Shown here: positions 1 to 9,461 of the stretch, piece after piece
Layout of the letters: each line of letters starts with the position of its first letter
Numbering within the stretch: position 1 is the first letter of the stretch
NCBI GenBank assembly: GCA_026004655.1
Contig: BPJO01000004.1
Span: 62,001-126,000 of the forward strand
DNA length: 64,000 nucleotides
Origin: Phycisphaerae bacterium
GTDB lineage: Bacteria; Planctomycetota; Phycisphaerae; Tepidisphaerales; Tepidisphaeraceae
Reading direction: 5' to 3'
Notes under the pieces: generated by a model
Told to the model about the DNA's origin: nothing
What the model saw: only the letters and a program-made list of their open reading frames with translations
Database searches by the model: none
Translations under genes and position numbers: made by a program

Positions 1-780
1 GGCAAAGAACCGGAAGGATCAGACCCGGTGTCGGTACGGATTTCACGATACATGACTTTTGATCCGTCCAACCCCTCATCGATTGTCAGTTGTATCGCGC
101 GTGCACGTGAAAACGCTCGGGCCATTCGAGAGAGTATCTCGTCGGAGATGTGGGAGTGCCTGAACGGCGTTTACCTGTGGATTACCGGCGAAGAGGCCGG
201 GGCACGGTTTGAGGAATCGCCGGATCAGTTTTACGCCCATATCATGAACAGTTCGATGCTGTTTCAAGGCTTGACCGATCAGACTCTGGCCCATGACCAG
301 CGATGGTACTTTACCCAGATTGCCAAGTACCTCGAGCGGATCGACGTGACCGCTCGGGTCATTGAAACCCGTTTCGATGTGCTCAGTAAAATGGGGGCCC
401 AACTCGATCAACCGATCCGCAATATCCATTTGATGGGGGTTTTGCGAAGTTGTTGCAGTCTGGAAAGTTATCGACGTCAACACCTCGCGGATCTCGAAGG
501 TCAGCGGATCGCGGAGTATCTGATCCTTCAAAAAGACTATCCTCGATCGATTCGGTTCTGTGTCGAACAGCTGCATCGTGCCACGGCAGGGGTCCGGATC
601 AGCAATGGACAGCACGTTCCGTCGGCGCCGGAACGCATTTTCGGAAGGCTCGAAGCACAACTGGAATATGCGTCGATCGACGAAATTCTCGCTGAGGGAT
701 TGAACGAATATCTGACCAGGATCGAACAAGCTACCAGCGAAGGATCCGCCGCACTGCAAAAATCATATTTCCTTTACTGA
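1..780 (+). CDS. Alpha-E domain protein (DUF403), 5' end outside window
   Basis: The reading frame is open from base 1, so the gene starts upstream; 259 residues are visible of a family that is usually about 310. The helical alpha-E signature is seen in the segment ending YLERIDVTARVI (near visible residue 110), where the E-R-x-D/E-x-x-A-R pattern is typical of the family. The biochemical role of alpha-E proteins is not established; they are nearly always encoded with a circularly permuted ATP-grasp protein and a transglutaminase, which has suggested peptide ligation or modification. Here the next two genes on the same strand are a transglutaminase and an Anbu protease, the classic arrangement. 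The ATP-grasp partner would be expected just upstream, outside the window. Confidence 0.85.
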   Translation, partial: GKEPEGSDPVSVRISRYMTFDPSNPSSIVSCIARARENARAIRESISSEMWECLNGVYLWITGEEAGARFEESPDQFYAHIMNSSMLFQGLTDQTLAHDQRWYFTQIAKYLERIDVTARVIETRFDVLSKMGAQLDQPIRNIHLMGVLRSCCSLESYRRQHLADLEGQRIAEYLILQKDYPRSIRFCVEQLHRATAGVRISNGQHVPSAPERIFGRLEAQLEYASIDEILAEGLNEYLTRIEQATSEGSAALQKSYFLY

Positions 781-814
781 ACGATAAGGATGACACCCAA
801 TCGGGGTTTGGTCT

Positions 815-1849
815 ATGCTTCTGAAAATCACACACGAAACCGAATTGTCGTACAACGAGCCGATCGTGGAATCGGTCATGGAACTGCGGATGTTTCCCCG
901 ACAGGAAAACCACCAGCACCGGTTAAGTTTCGAGCTGAAGTTGTCCCCGTACTCGGCCGTCAACAGCTATTTCGATTGGTTGGGTAATACGGTTCATACC
1001 TTCACGGTGAACCAACTCCACCAGTCGATCCGGATTCGTACCACCAGCGTCGTAGAAACCGAACGGATGATGCTTGTCCCTGAAGCCCTTCCCGACACCT
1101 GGCCGATGCAGGAGAACAAGCTGGACTATCGGTTGTGGGACTTTTTGCAGTTCGGGGGACCGGTCGTTGCTTCAGACGCGTTGGCGGATTTGTCCCGGGC
1201 GCTTGCACCCCGGAACGGAATCCGCATCGGCGAGCTGGGACAACGTATGATCCGTCTGATCAACATGCGTTTCGAATACGAGAAAGGGGTGACGACCTCT
1301 GCAAGCCCTGTTACCGAGATCCTCGAACATCGCAAGGGGGTCTGTCAGGATTTCACCCACCTGTTTATCGCGTTGGCCAGATACCTCAAGATCCCTGCCC
1401 GGTATGTTTCCGGGTTGTTGCACCCGGATGATACCGACCGAGAACGTTTCCGTGGGTACACCCAGACCCATGCCTGGGCAGAATTGTATTTTCCTTCCAC
1501 AGGATGGATCGGGTTTGATCCGACTAATTCCTGCATCGCGGGGGAAAACTTTGTCAAGGTAGCGGTCGGGCGTGATTATCGGGATGTACCTCCCAACAAG
1601 GGGTTATATCGTGGTAACGCTAAGGAAACTATTCAGGCAAGCGTACACTCCGAGGTCCTTCAGACGATTCCCAGTGACCTGTTTCCCGAAAAAATTGCAC
1701 CGTTGTCAACATCCGCTTCTCAGAAACCAAGATTCTTCCTTCGGACGGTCAATTCCCACAATCAGGATCACGTACAACAACAGCAACAGGAAAAATCACC
1801 TCTGGTCCAGCAACAACAACAGCAACAGCAATACCGCTTCGACCTCTGA
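815..1849 (+). CDS. Transglutaminase-like cysteine protease with Gln-rich tail
   Basis: A 344-residue protein with the bacterial transglutaminase N-terminal beta domain (about residues 1-90) and a transglutaminase core. The catalytic triad is visible: Cys177 in GVCQDFTHLF, His219 in TQTHAWAELY and Asp235 in WIGFDPTNS. The last 35 residues are low complexity and glutamine rich, encoded by CAA/CAG repeats, and are not part of the family core. It lies 34 bases after the alpha-E gene and 61 bases before the Anbu gene on the same strand, so the three are probably one operon. Family members act as cytoplasmic peptidases or amide-forming enzymes; the substrate is unknown. Confidence 0.88.
   Translation: MLLKITHETELSYNEPIVESVMELRMFPRQENHQHRLSFELKLSPYSAVNSYFDWLGNTVHTFTVNQLHQSIRIRTTSVVETERMMLVPEALPDTWPMQENKLDYRLWDFLQFGGPVVASDALADLSRALAPRNGIRIGELGQRMIRLINMRFEYEKGVTTSASPVTEILEHRKGVCQDFTHLFIALARYLKIPARYVSGLLHPDDTDRERFRGYTQTHAWAELYFPSTGWIGFDPTNSCIAGENFVKVAVGRDYRDVPPNKGLYRGNAKETIQASVHSEVLQTIPSDLFPEKIAPLSTSASQKPRFFLRTVNSHNQDHVQQQQQEKSPLVQQQQQQQQYRFDL
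1775..1832 (+). repeat. CAA/CAG microsatellite encoding a poly-Gln tract
   Basis: Two runs of glutamine codons (five, then eight consecutive) near the 3' end of the transglutaminase gene. Mixed CAA and CAG codons indicate selection for the residue or an older expansion rather than very recent slippage. Confidence 0.8.
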
Positions 1850-1910
1850 CGACTTGTAATTCCGTCTACACTTTTGAAAATCCCGATCTATTCAACATTA
1901 GTGACCACAT

Positions 1911-2768
1911 ATGACATACTGTCTGGGCATTATCACCAAATACGGGTTGGTCATGGCATCGGATTCGCGGACCAATGCCGGAAACGATCATTCCAACATC
2001 ACCCGCAAGATGCACACGTTCGTACAACCCGGTGAGCACGTTTTTGTGCTGTTGACTAGCGGTTCGTTGTCGTGTTCTCAATCCATTCTGACACTTCTTA
2101 AGCGCGATTACGCGCGTAATCAGGGGTTGGCGCAGGCGCCGACCATGTATGACGCCGCCCGGGTGATCGGAAAAGCCGTTCGCGAAGTGGCGGACATCGA
2201 CCGGGCGGCCCTCGAACGCGATGACTATGCCTTTAATGTCAACATTATTCTCGGCGGCCAGGTCAAGGGAGAACCTCCTCAGCTGTTCCTGATTTACCCC
2301 CAGGGTAACCCCCTGCAATCCTGTGAAGAAAGTCCTTTTCTGCAGATCGGTGAAACCAAATACGGAAGACCCATTCTCGATCGGGGAATCCGGTTTGATA
2401 AAACCACCCTCGAAGAAGCGACCAAGTATGCCTTGTTGAGTCTGGACAGTACGATGAAAAGCAACGTAACCGTCGGTCCACCGATTGATATCCTGGTTTA
2501 TTCTACGGACGAACTGGATATCAGACGTCGTCGGCGATTTTCCGCGGACGACCCTGCTCTGATCAAAATGCGTACCCGGTGGGATCAGGCCCTCCGCCAA
2601 GCCGTCGCTAAACTCCCGGATATCCGGTTTAATACCGTTCCTGCCCCGATTCCCGGGGAAAACGGCTCGTCCGAAGACAGCATCCAGGTGGTCGATCATC
2701 AACCGACGGATTCGGACGACCAGCAGGCGCAGATGACGGGGGCTCGATCCAAATCCGATCAAATCTGA
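1911..2768 (+). CDS. Anbu (ancestral beta-subunit) proteasome-type peptidase
   Basis: A 285-residue member of the Anbu/BPH family (COG3484), an N-terminal nucleophile hydrolase related to HslV and proteasome beta subunits. The protein begins M-T-Y-C, so removal of Met exposes the expected nucleophile Thr1; the conserved ASDSRTNAG segment (about residues 16-24) and a lysine in the NITRKMH segment near residue 33 match the Thr/Asp/Lys catalytic set. The C-terminal 35 residues are acidic and Gln rich and probably disordered. It is the third gene of the alpha-E/transglutaminase operon, which is where Anbu normally occurs; that conserved context strengthens the call. Anbu assembles as a helical or open-ring oligomer without a known dedicated ATPase. 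Confidence 0.9.
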   Translation: MTYCLGIITKYGLVMASDSRTNAGNDHSNITRKMHTFVQPGEHVFVLLTSGSLSCSQSILTLLKRDYARNQGLAQAPTMYDAARVIGKAVREVADIDRAALERDDYAFNVNIILGGQVKGEPPQLFLIYPQGNPLQSCEESPFLQIGETKYGRPILDRGIRFDKTTLEEATKYALLSLDSTMKSNVTVGPPIDILVYSTDELDIRRRRRFSADDPALIKMRTRWDQALRQAVAKLPDIRFNTVPAPIPGENGSSEDSIQVVDHQPTDSDDQQAQMTGARSKSDQI

Positions 2769-2800
2769 CCTTCGTCGGTTTGAGGTGTCTATCATTTGGA

Positions 2801-3280
2801 ATGCGTCATCTCCTGCGAATTTTCCTGTGCAACGGGATGTTGGGGTTAATCGGGTGTGCTGCAGGTCATCAGTATGACACGCACGCAAGATATGAAGATA
2901 ACGGGGTTGGGGAGGTACGTGAACCCGAATGGATGTATATCGAGCGTCGACAACGGTTCGAAGTCGAATCATTTCGTTCATCCGGGGATCCTTGGCAATA
3001 TCCCATGCGGAGTCATCAACGGGTCCCCCGGCGGGCAGATCGGTCACCGGCCGATCCGGATACGTCGTATCGTCGTAACGAAAAATCCGACACGCGCGAC
3101 CGTGACCGGGATCAGCAGCGGGATTCGTCAAATACGGGACAAAGCCCATCCGACGATTTCAATCCTCGCGGACCTCAAAACAACCGAGAGGACAAAAGCC
3201 TCGACCGATCTTCACGGTCTAAGGAGACGCCACCTCGTCGAACGATCCCCGACCCCTCCGTACGACCCCGGCGACGATGA
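2801..3280 (+). CDS. Predicted lipoprotein, charged and disordered
   Basis: About 159 residues from the ATG; a TTG 21 bases upstream is a weaker alternative start. The N-terminus has a positive then hydrophobic stretch ending LIGCAAG, a credible lipobox, so it is likely an outer- or inner-membrane lipoprotein. The rest is dominated by Arg, Asp, Ser and Pro and has no recognisable domain. Long open frames also exist in another frame of the same strand and on the opposite strand here, so coding rests mainly on the lipobox and position. No function assigned. Confidence 0.5.
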   Translation: MRHLLRIFLCNGMLGLIGCAAGHQYDTHARYEDNGVGEVREPEWMYIERRQRFEVESFRSSGDPWQYPMRSHQRVPRRADRSPADPDTSYRRNEKSDTRDRDRDQQRDSSNTGQSPSDDFNPRGPQNNREDKSLDRSSRSKETPPRRTIPDPSVRPRRR

Positions 3281-3324
3281 AAGATCCCCTGCGCAAGAGG
3301 TCGTCATAGGTCCGACGGTCGTTT

Positions 3325-4380
3325 ATGATGATTGGTATGATCACCTACACTCCTGCGGAAAACCGATACCAGCAATCCGATTCCTGGTTCCGACGATGTG
3401 GCCAAAGTGGGTTATTGTTACCAGCAATCAGCTTGGGGTGCTGGCACAACTTTGGCGCACCAGGGACCGACGCTGCCCGACATACCGATGAAGCTTCTTT
3501 TCACGACAATTGTAGACAAATGCTGTTTGTCGCGTTCGATCATGGGATCACCCATTTTGATCTGGCCAACAATTACGGACCTCCCCCGGGGGCTGCGGAA
3601 GAACGAGTCGGTCGAATTCTCGACGAGGATTTAAAACATTACCGCGACGAGCTGATCATCTCCAGCAAGGCTGGTTACCGGATGTATCCGGGTCCGTACG
3701 GTGAATGGGGTAGTCGAAAATATCTTATCAGCTCCTGCGAGGCTTCTCTCAAACGTCTTCGACTCGATTACGTGGATATTTTTTATTCCCACCGGTTCGA
3801 CCCAAACACCCCATTGGAAGAAACCCTTTTTGCCCTCGACACCCTGGTTCGACAGGGAAAGGCGTTGTACGCCGGGATCAGCAGTTATTCGGGTGCCGCC
3901 ACAGCCGATGTCATTCGTATCTGTGAAAATCACGGTTGGGTCAAACCGATTATTCATCAACCCAACTATTCCATGCTGAACCGGAATATCGAAAAAGACC
4001 TGCTGCCGGTGACCGCTCGTTTCGGACTGGGAACTATCGCGTTCTGTCCACTGGCTCAGGGATTGTTGACGGACAAATATCTGAAATCCGTCCCGGAAGA
4101 TAGCCGAGCCCGTACCGGTGGTTTTTTGAAAGAAGATCGGATTACGCCCGATCTGAGACAAAAGTTAAACGCTTTGAATGATTTGGCCCGTTCGCGTGGA
4201 CAGTCGCTAGCCCAGATGGCATTGGCTTGGACGTTGCGTCCTCAAGGTCAGACGTCTGTTACTAGTGCGTTGATCGGTGCATCGCGTCCGTCTCAGATTA
4301 TTGAAAATGTTCGATACCAGCAGTCCCCGGTCCTAAGCGAGGAAGAGTTGAAACGGATCGATGAGATTCTGGCGTCTTGA
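3325..4380 (+). CDS. Aldo/keto reductase, YghZ/GprA-like
   Basis: A 351-residue NADPH-dependent aldo/keto reductase. Visible family features are the FDLANNYGPPPGAAEE segment with the catalytic-tyrosine region, the conserved lysine in ISSKAGYRMYPGPYG, the RLRLDYVDIFYSHR strand and the C-terminal cofactor loop GASRPSQI. The insertion after SSKAGY and the PGPYGEWGSRKY sequence are typical of the L-glyceraldehyde 3-phosphate reductase (YghZ) subgroup, which detoxifies small aldehydes. Several in-frame ATG codons cluster at the start, so the exact N-terminus may be 1-5 residues shorter. The stop overlaps the beginning of the next frame, suggesting co-transcription. Confidence 0.85.
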   Translation: MMIGMITYTPAENRYQQSDSWFRRCGQSGLLLPAISLGCWHNFGAPGTDAARHTDEASFHDNCRQMLFVAFDHGITHFDLANNYGPPPGAAEERVGRILDEDLKHYRDELIISSKAGYRMYPGPYGEWGSRKYLISSCEASLKRLRLDYVDIFYSHRFDPNTPLEETLFALDTLVRQGKALYAGISSYSGAATADVIRICENHGWVKPIIHQPNYSMLNRNIEKDLLPVTARFGLGTIAFCPLAQGLLTDKYLKSVPEDSRARTGGFLKEDRITPDLRQKLNALNDLARSRGQSLAQMALAWTLRPQGQTSVTSALIGASRPSQIIENVRYQQSPVLSEEELKRIDEILAS

Positions 4381-4385
4381 CGGTT

Positions 4386-5015
4386 ATGAAGATGGACGAT
4401 TCGTGGAATCGCAAAATTGTTTTGACCGGAGGTCCGGGAGCCGGCAAAACGCTGATTACGCGCCTCCTGGCCGAGCGTTATCCGGATCAGTTCGTCATCG
4501 TTCCCGAATCAGCGACGCAGGTTTATTCGGAATTGAAAACCCGATGGGATCGACTCGACATCCCCGGGCGAAAGTATGTCCAGCAAAGGATTTACGCGCA
4601 TCAGATCGCGCAGGAGGACCAGGCGTCTCTGGCCCATCCCGGTAAACGACTCCTTCTGGATCGGGGAACCATTGACGGGGCTGCCTACTGGCCGGACGGT
4701 CCCGAGGCGTATTGGAAAGAACTCGGTACCACTCTTGCCCGGGAATTGGCTCGATACGGTCAGGTGATCTGGCTCGAAACCGCAGCTTCTCTGGGAATCT
4801 ACGACGGAGAGATTAGCAACCCTGTCCGGTTTGAATCCCCGCTCGATGCGATCCGAAGCGGAACACGACTATTAGAACTCTGGAAAGACCATCCGAACCT
4901 TCACTCCGTCGGCGCGTTTGTCCATATAGAAGATAAGATCCGCGCCGTTGAAGCATGTCTGGGTGTGGGACCCGGATCACAGGAGTCTTCCACCAGCAGT
5001 TTCTCAAGGATATGA
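4386..5015 (+). CDS. P-loop ATPase, AAA_28-like
   Basis: About 209 residues. A Walker A motif GGPGAGKT lies near residue 16 and a candidate acidic catalytic or Walker B segment is LLLDRGTIDGAAYWP near residue 95, as in small AAA_28 or kinase-like NTPases that resemble thymidylate or adenylate kinases. An upstream TTG overlapping the preceding stop is possible, but the ATG is preferred. The substrate cannot be told from sequence; members are often annotated simply as ATP-binding or putative nucleotide kinases. Confidence 0.7.
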   Translation: MKMDDSWNRKIVLTGGPGAGKTLITRLLAERYPDQFVIVPESATQVYSELKTRWDRLDIPGRKYVQQRIYAHQIAQEDQASLAHPGKRLLLDRGTIDGAAYWPDGPEAYWKELGTTLARELARYGQVIWLETAASLGIYDGEISNPVRFESPLDAIRSGTRLLELWKDHPNLHSVGAFVHIEDKIRAVEACLGVGPGSQESSTSSFSRI

Positions 5016-5082
5016 CACGGATTCTTGAGAAGTCGACAAATATGACAGCATTCGTGAAAACCGTGTCTTCGGACCTCCCTTT

Positions 5083-6681
5083 CTATGGGTTCGACGGTGG
5101 CGGACGGTCCGATTCGGAAGAGGTTGAAGGGGGGTCGGAGGGTGACGACGGTGTGTCGGGGGTCGACTGTGAACTCGTTTCCGATGTGGCCGGGGTAAAA
5201 TCCTCGTCCGTCGGTTCGAGATAGACCTCGTCGATCGGTGTGGCATCGACTTCACGCCGCAGCAAGTAATAAATGATCGTTCCGCTGCTGAAGTACAGGC
5301 TGATGATATAGGCCCCCAGGATCGCGATGGTTAGGTAGACCCATACCGCCATCAAAAACGCCCCGACCGAGTGCAACCCGCTCAAGGAAGCGAAATGGAT
5401 GTCGTAGGACAGGTTCATGGCGTCCGCAGGCGCAGGCCACATTGCCTCAAGCAGGGGGGTTCCGTCTTTGGCTTTGCCCCACATCAAAAGCCCGACTCCG
5501 GCATGGGTCAGAGACAGCAACAGGTACAGGAAGTATCTCAAGAACAAGTAAGTGATGGCTCCGTAAACCAGTGCGACCACGGAATAGAAAATCAACTGCC
5601 AGGGGCGTGCGTACAGGTAACTGAATGATCGGCTGACAGCATCAAAACTGTCTGACCCTTCTACCGCGATGGTCGGATACATCAGATGTCCACCACCGAT
5701 CAATCCCAGCGCGGTCAGTGTCATCACCAGACCGGCTAAAAGTGCCAGGATGAACAACGCACCGACCACAATGGACCACAATCCGCCGATCCATGCCACG
5801 GACATTAGCATCGAAGCCAATCCCATCAACAGCACGATCACAAGAATGATGATCAGAGGGATCAACGGGGCAAAAATGAAGCTCAGTACTTTCCCCGTGC
5901 TGAATCGAAGGGCTTGACGGATCGAAATCTTTTCATCTCGTGCTACCTGTACCGCACAAATGCGACTGATCGCCCCTCCCAGAATCGCATTCACCAGAAT
6001 GCAGAAGGTGAAAAAGATCCCGAAATATACGTAGTGCTGGGTGATAGCCCATTTCGGGGCAACGAAAAAGAAGTTTCGTAAAGCGGTCAACGTCCCGTCA
6101 GCATCCAACGCCAGTGCCCGTGACGCCACCGCATTGATCTGTTCGATCTGAAAGGAAATGAAATGAATGAAAAGTCCTTCACCCGAAATCGAACATAATT
6201 GTTGAACTTCCCCGGCATATTGTTGGTGAATCTGTGCGACCGTTTCGTCCCGTTGACGGCGGGCTTCGGGGGTACGCTCCGCGGGACCGAGACGGTCATA
6301 TTCCTCGTGGACGGCTTTGATCCATTCATCCCGTTCAGATTCCAGTTCATCCATTACGTCGGATAGGCTCTGGGCTTGGGGAGTTTGGGAAATGGCATTT
6401 TTGATCTTACGGTAACGCTCTTCCGCGGCCTGCTTACGGACGGCATGAAAATCCGAACCGTTATAACTCGCATACCGTTGGATCTCGTTCGTCATGGCCC
6501 GTGAATGCGTCGGCCAGATCGAGTCCATCAATCTTCCCCCGACGTACAGCAGTAAAATCGCCGTCAACGCCAACGCCAACTTCGACGGGTCGATTGCCAG
6601 ACGAAACCCCCGAAACACATGCGTGAACGGGAATACGGATTTCCAATCAACCTTACGGATCGTTTGTTCGCTGTCACTCAT
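5083..6681 (-). CDS. Polytopic membrane protein of unknown function
   Basis: A 532-residue protein with an N-terminal membrane segment (about residues 33-52), an extended soluble region rich in Glu, Arg and Gln (55-200, probably helical), then about six further hydrophobic segments, and a Ser/Thr/Pro/Asp-rich cytoplasmic tail. It lacks recognisable catalytic motifs. It is transcribed divergently or convergently from all neighbours and stands alone. Large multi-pass proteins of this build are common in planctomycetes without an assigned function. Confidence 0.7.
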   Translation of the reverse strand: MSDSEQTIRKVDWKSVFPFTHVFRGFRLAIDPSKLALALTAILLLYVGGRLMDSIWPTHSRAMTNEIQRYASYNGSDFHAVRKQAAEERYRKIKNAISQTPQAQSLSDVMDELESERDEWIKAVHEEYDRLGPAERTPEARRQRDETVAQIHQQYAGEVQQLCSISGEGLFIHFISFQIEQINAVASRALALDADGTLTALRNFFFVAPKWAITQHYVYFGIFFTFCILVNAILGGAISRICAVQVARDEKISIRQALRFSTGKVLSFIFAPLIPLIIILVIVLLMGLASMLMSVAWIGGLWSIVVGALFILALLAGLVMTLTALGLIGGGHLMYPTIAVEGSDSFDAVSRSFSYLYARPWQLIFYSVVALVYGAITYLFLRYFLYLLLSLTHAGVGLLMWGKAKDGTPLLEAMWPAPADAMNLSYDIHFASLSGLHSVGAFLMAVWVYLTIAILGAYIISLYFSSGTIIYYLLRREVDATPIDEVYLEPTDEDFTPATSETSSQSTPDTPSSPSDPPSTSSESDRPPPSNP

Positions 6682-6771
6682 GATCTGATCGCTTCCCTTC
6701 GACTTAAATGTCTAAACAGTATATCCCGGGGCTCCAAACCTGCCTACCTGCACTTGGTCCAAACCGATGAT

Positions 6772-6999
6772 TTAATCGGGTTGGTCATCCTCACCTCGCC
6801 GAAACACCGGACCGTTTTCGTCAGGGTCGTCCTGATTATCCTCTTCTGACACAACAGGGATCTGGTATTTCCCGTTCAACCACCTGCCGAGGTCCACTAG
6901 CCGACACCGGTCCGAACAGAACGGAAAGGTGGATAGACCTGAATGGTCTACGGGCATGTTCACGGGCTTGTGACAGATCGGGCATCTAAGCGTCTTCAT
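6772..6999 (-). CDS. yacG: DNA gyrase inhibitor YacG-like zinc protein
   Basis: A 75-residue protein with the four zinc-binding cysteines of YacG: CPIC near the N-terminus and CSDRC about 18 residues later, followed by the family signature DLGRWLNGKYQIPV. YacG binds zinc and inhibits gyrase supercoiling in Escherichia coli. The C-terminus is acidic, as in the family. It sits 30 bases downstream of a Gfo/Idh oxidoreductase on the same strand and may be co-transcribed with it. Confidence 0.9.
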   Translation of the reverse strand: MKTLRCPICHKPVNMPVDHSGLSTFPFCSDRCRLVDLGRWLNGKYQIPVVSEEDNQDDPDENGPVFRRGEDDQPD

Positions 7000-7029
7000 T
7001 TGAAGTTTATGCGTTTCTGATAATGTTAT

Positions 7030-8037
7030 TCATTGCACTTGCTGGCGGGTCATGGTCGCAACGATCCGCTCGGCGACTTCAACCGCAGCCAGACCGTCGT
7101 CGGCGGTCACGACCGGTTTGGTCCGACCCCGAACCGCCTGCATGAAGGCATTCAGCTCCGCACGCAACGGTTCTTCGTCTTCGATCCGAAGTTCCTGAAC
7201 GTCTACCAGTTCGGTGTAATTCAAGTCCGACAGGTCCTCGATTTCTCCCCGGCGGATCTGCTGGATGATCCGTCTTACGGTTTCAACATTCTTTCCTTTG
7301 CGGATCGTGATCCCGTACCGCTTCTGATAATCCAGTGACACATACTGGTCCGTTCCAAAAATCCGTAGTTTGCGTTCAGTCTTCAAGGAAAGCCGCGAAG
7401 CCGTGATGTTAGCAACACACCCGTTGACGAATCGCAATCGAGCATTGCAGATGTCCTCGGCCTCTCCGATCACGCTGACGCCTACCGCGTCAATGCTCAT
7501 GATCGGAGAACGGGTCAGTTGCAAAACGATGTCGATATCATGAATCATCATGTCCAGTACCACGCCCACGTCGATTGATCGAAAACTCAACGGGCTGATC
7601 CGGATCACTTCCATAAAACCGGGTCGAATGTCCAGCTCAAGCATCGCCCGGACCGCTGGGTTGAACCGTTCGATGTGTCCCACTTGAACGACGGCTTTAT
7701 ACCGAGCAGCTAGCGCTAAAATCTGACGGGCTTCGGTCGAATCCCGGGCGATCGGTTTCTCAATCAAACAAGCAATACCCCGTTCCAAAAACGGTGTGGC
7801 GGTGGCTAAATGATAGGTTGTCGGAACGGCGATCGTCACGGCTTGCACTTTGTCCAGCAACGCGTCTAGTGACGACACGGCTTCGGTGGAATAGGCTCGG
7901 GCGGTTTCCCGGGCGGTTTCTTCGTCGGTGTCATAAACGCCTACGAGTCTGACGTGCGGCATTTGAGAATATACCCGCGCGTGCAACCGACCCATTCGCC
8001 CACAACCAACTACTGCCACTGGAATGACCTGATTCAT
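7030..8037 (-). CDS. Gfo/Idh/MocA-family oxidoreductase, possibly UDP-sugar dehydrogenase-like
   Basis: A 335-residue NAD(P)-dependent oxidoreductase. The Rossmann glycine motif VVGCGRMGRLHARVY is at residues 8-22, the EKPIA segment carries the catalytic lysine, and the HDIDIVLQL segment matches the substrate-binding helix. The VGHIERFNPA motif is typical of members found in lipid A and nucleotide-sugar loci, including GnnA-like UDP-GlcNAc 3-dehydrogenases; that narrower assignment is inference because no lpx gene is adjacent. It precedes yacG on the same strand, and a terminator separates it from the upstream xylose isomerase. Confidence 0.8.
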   Translation of the reverse strand: MNQVIPVAVVGCGRMGRLHARVYSQMPHVRLVGVYDTDEETARETARAYSTEAVSSLDALLDKVQAVTIAVPTTYHLATATPFLERGIACLIEKPIARDSTEARQILALAARYKAVVQVGHIERFNPAVRAMLELDIRPGFMEVIRISPLSFRSIDVGVVLDMMIHDIDIVLQLTRSPIMSIDAVGVSVIGEAEDICNARLRFVNGCVANITASRLSLKTERKLRIFGTDQYVSLDYQKRYGITIRKGKNVETVRRIIQQIRRGEIEDLSDLNYTELVDVQELRIEDEEPLRAELNAFMQAVRGRTKPVVTADDGLAAVEVAERIVATMTRQQVQ

Positions 8038-8109
8038 AATGTTGTATCACCAAGTTAACCCAAACTCCGTCGAATCCCAATTCGTCTTCTGATTTCTCGT
8101 CCGAAAGAT

Positions 8110-8138
8110 AAAAAACCTACCTCAAAACGAGGTAGGTT
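8110..8138 (-). terminator. Rho-independent terminator of xylose isomerase
   Basis: A perfect 10-bp stem (AACCTACCTC / GAGGTAGGTT) with a 5-base loop, followed on the minus strand by a run of T residues. It is placed directly after the stop of the xylose isomerase gene. Confidence 0.88.
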
Positions 8139-8175
8139 GGGTCTAATTCCTACAATTTCGATCGGGATAGATGGA

Positions 8176-9339
8176 TTAACGTATTCCCATCAGAATTTCC
8201 ATGGTCAATTGGTCCAACCGTTCGTAGGGAAGAGGCGCACTGGCTAGCTCGATCCGATCCAGCGGGGTTTCGAGCAGCTTCTTGGCGTTACCGGGGTTAA
8301 ACTTTTTAGTCAGTTTGGAAACGGATTGATCTTCGACATTGACCGTCTTAAGAATCTGCTGGATCTCTTTATCCGCGTTCCAACGAGCAGCTTTTTCTTT
8401 CAGGATCATGTAGGTCCGCATGCACCCTTTGGCAAACTCCTTGACGTCTTCATAATTGCTGGTTCTCAGAGCATGGGCGTCGAAATGACGCGGACCATCG
8501 TACTTATAATCCTCGAGTAGTTTCACGAGGAAAAATGCCTGTTTGATATTGGCTTGTCCGAACCGGAAATCCTGGTCGTATCGACCGATTTCCTGGTCGT
8601 TCAGGTCGATGTGGAACAGCTTTTTCTGTTCCAGCGCTTGGGCGACATGATGAACAAAGTTCAGCCCGGCCATGGTTTCGTGAGCCACTTCCGGGTTCAC
8701 CCCACACATTTCAGGGTGCGCCAACGTAGGGATCAATGCCAGATAAGATCCGGTCACACCAAAGTACATGTTGCCGCGAGGTTCGTTGGGTTTGGCTTCG
8801 AAAGCAAACTTGTAACCGTATTTCTGACTGATGGAGTATTCGCAGAGAAAATCGATGGCTTCACGGAAGCGTTTGATGGCTTCGACGGGATTTTTGGCAG
8901 CATCGGTTTCGGCGCCCTCTCGGCCACCCCAGAAGACATAGATTTTTGCTCCAAACTCTGCTCCTAGATCCATGGCACGCATCGTTTTCTGAATGGCGTA
9001 GGCGCGAATCCGGGCATTATTGCTCGTGAAGGCACCGTCTTTGAAGACCGGATCGCTGAACAGATTCGTGGTGGCCATCGGGACGACCAGGCCATTATCC
9101 TTTAATCCCTTTTTGAACTCTTTTTTGATCTCCGCGGCTTGGGAAGCAGTGGCATCAATCGGGATCAGATCGTTGTCATGAAAGTTCACCCCGTAAGCCC
9201 CGACGTCTCCCAACAGATCGCAAATGCCTCTGACGTCTAACGGCTCCCGGGTCGGACCGCCGAACGGATCGCGACCGATATTCCCAACCGTCCAAAGGCC
9301 GAACGTGAACTTCATCTTCTTATCCGGTTCGTATGCCAT
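8176..9339 (-). CDS. xylA: Xylose isomerase
   Basis: A 387-residue class I xylose isomerase converting D-xylose to D-xylulose in the cytoplasm. Conserved features include [16 protein letters not shown] near the N-terminus, the catalytic-histidine strand [24 protein letters not shown], the metal-binding EAKPNEPRG with E and K ligands, GVNPEVAHE and FHIDLNDQ. The frame is open a further 42 codons upstream, but an AAGGAG ribosome binding site about 9 bases before this ATG fixes the start. It stands alone, with its own terminator and no xylulokinase nearby. The XylR-like regulator at 38.4-39.6 kb is far away and may not control it. Confidence 0.93.
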   Translation of the reverse strand: MAYEPDKKMKFTFGLWTVGNIGRDPFGGPTREPLDVRGICDLLGDVGAYGVNFHDNDLIPIDATASQAAEIKKEFKKGLKDNGLVVPMATTNLFSDPVFKDGAFTSNNARIRAYAIQKTMRAMDLGAEFGAKIYVFWGGREGAETDAAKNPVEAIKRFREAIDFLCEYSISQKYGYKFAFEAKPNEPRGNMYFGVTGSYLALIPTLAHPEMCGVNPEVAHETMAGLNFVHHVAQALEQKKLFHIDLNDQEIGRYDQDFRFGQANIKQAFFLVKLLEDYKYDGPRHFDAHALRTSNYEDVKEFAKGCMRTYMILKEKAARWNADKEIQQILKTVNVEDQSVSKLTKKFNPGNAKKLLETPLDRIELASAPLPYERLDQLTMEILMGIR

Positions 9340-9461
9340 GTGCGACTGCTCCTTCTTCCTGAAAGCCTTGTATGATGTCGCCGAAATGATTTTCCCGCAA
9401 GACAACGGAAAAATTAAAACAGTACTTTGGTCTGTTTTGACCTGATTTACCGTTTCTGTAC

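Noticed and set aside
1866-3149. Long minus-strand open frame (427 codons)
   Set aside because: It lies opposite the well-supported Anbu gene and the lipoprotein gene, with Arg/Gly-rich, domain-free translation.
2856-3491. Overlapping plus-strand frame of 211 codons
   Set aside because: It overlaps both the lipoprotein and the aldo/keto reductase and shows no signal or domain, whereas the alternative frame carries a lipobox.
8554-8967. Plus-strand frame opposite xylose isomerase
   Set aside because: Complement of a strongly conserved enzyme; no independent evidence.
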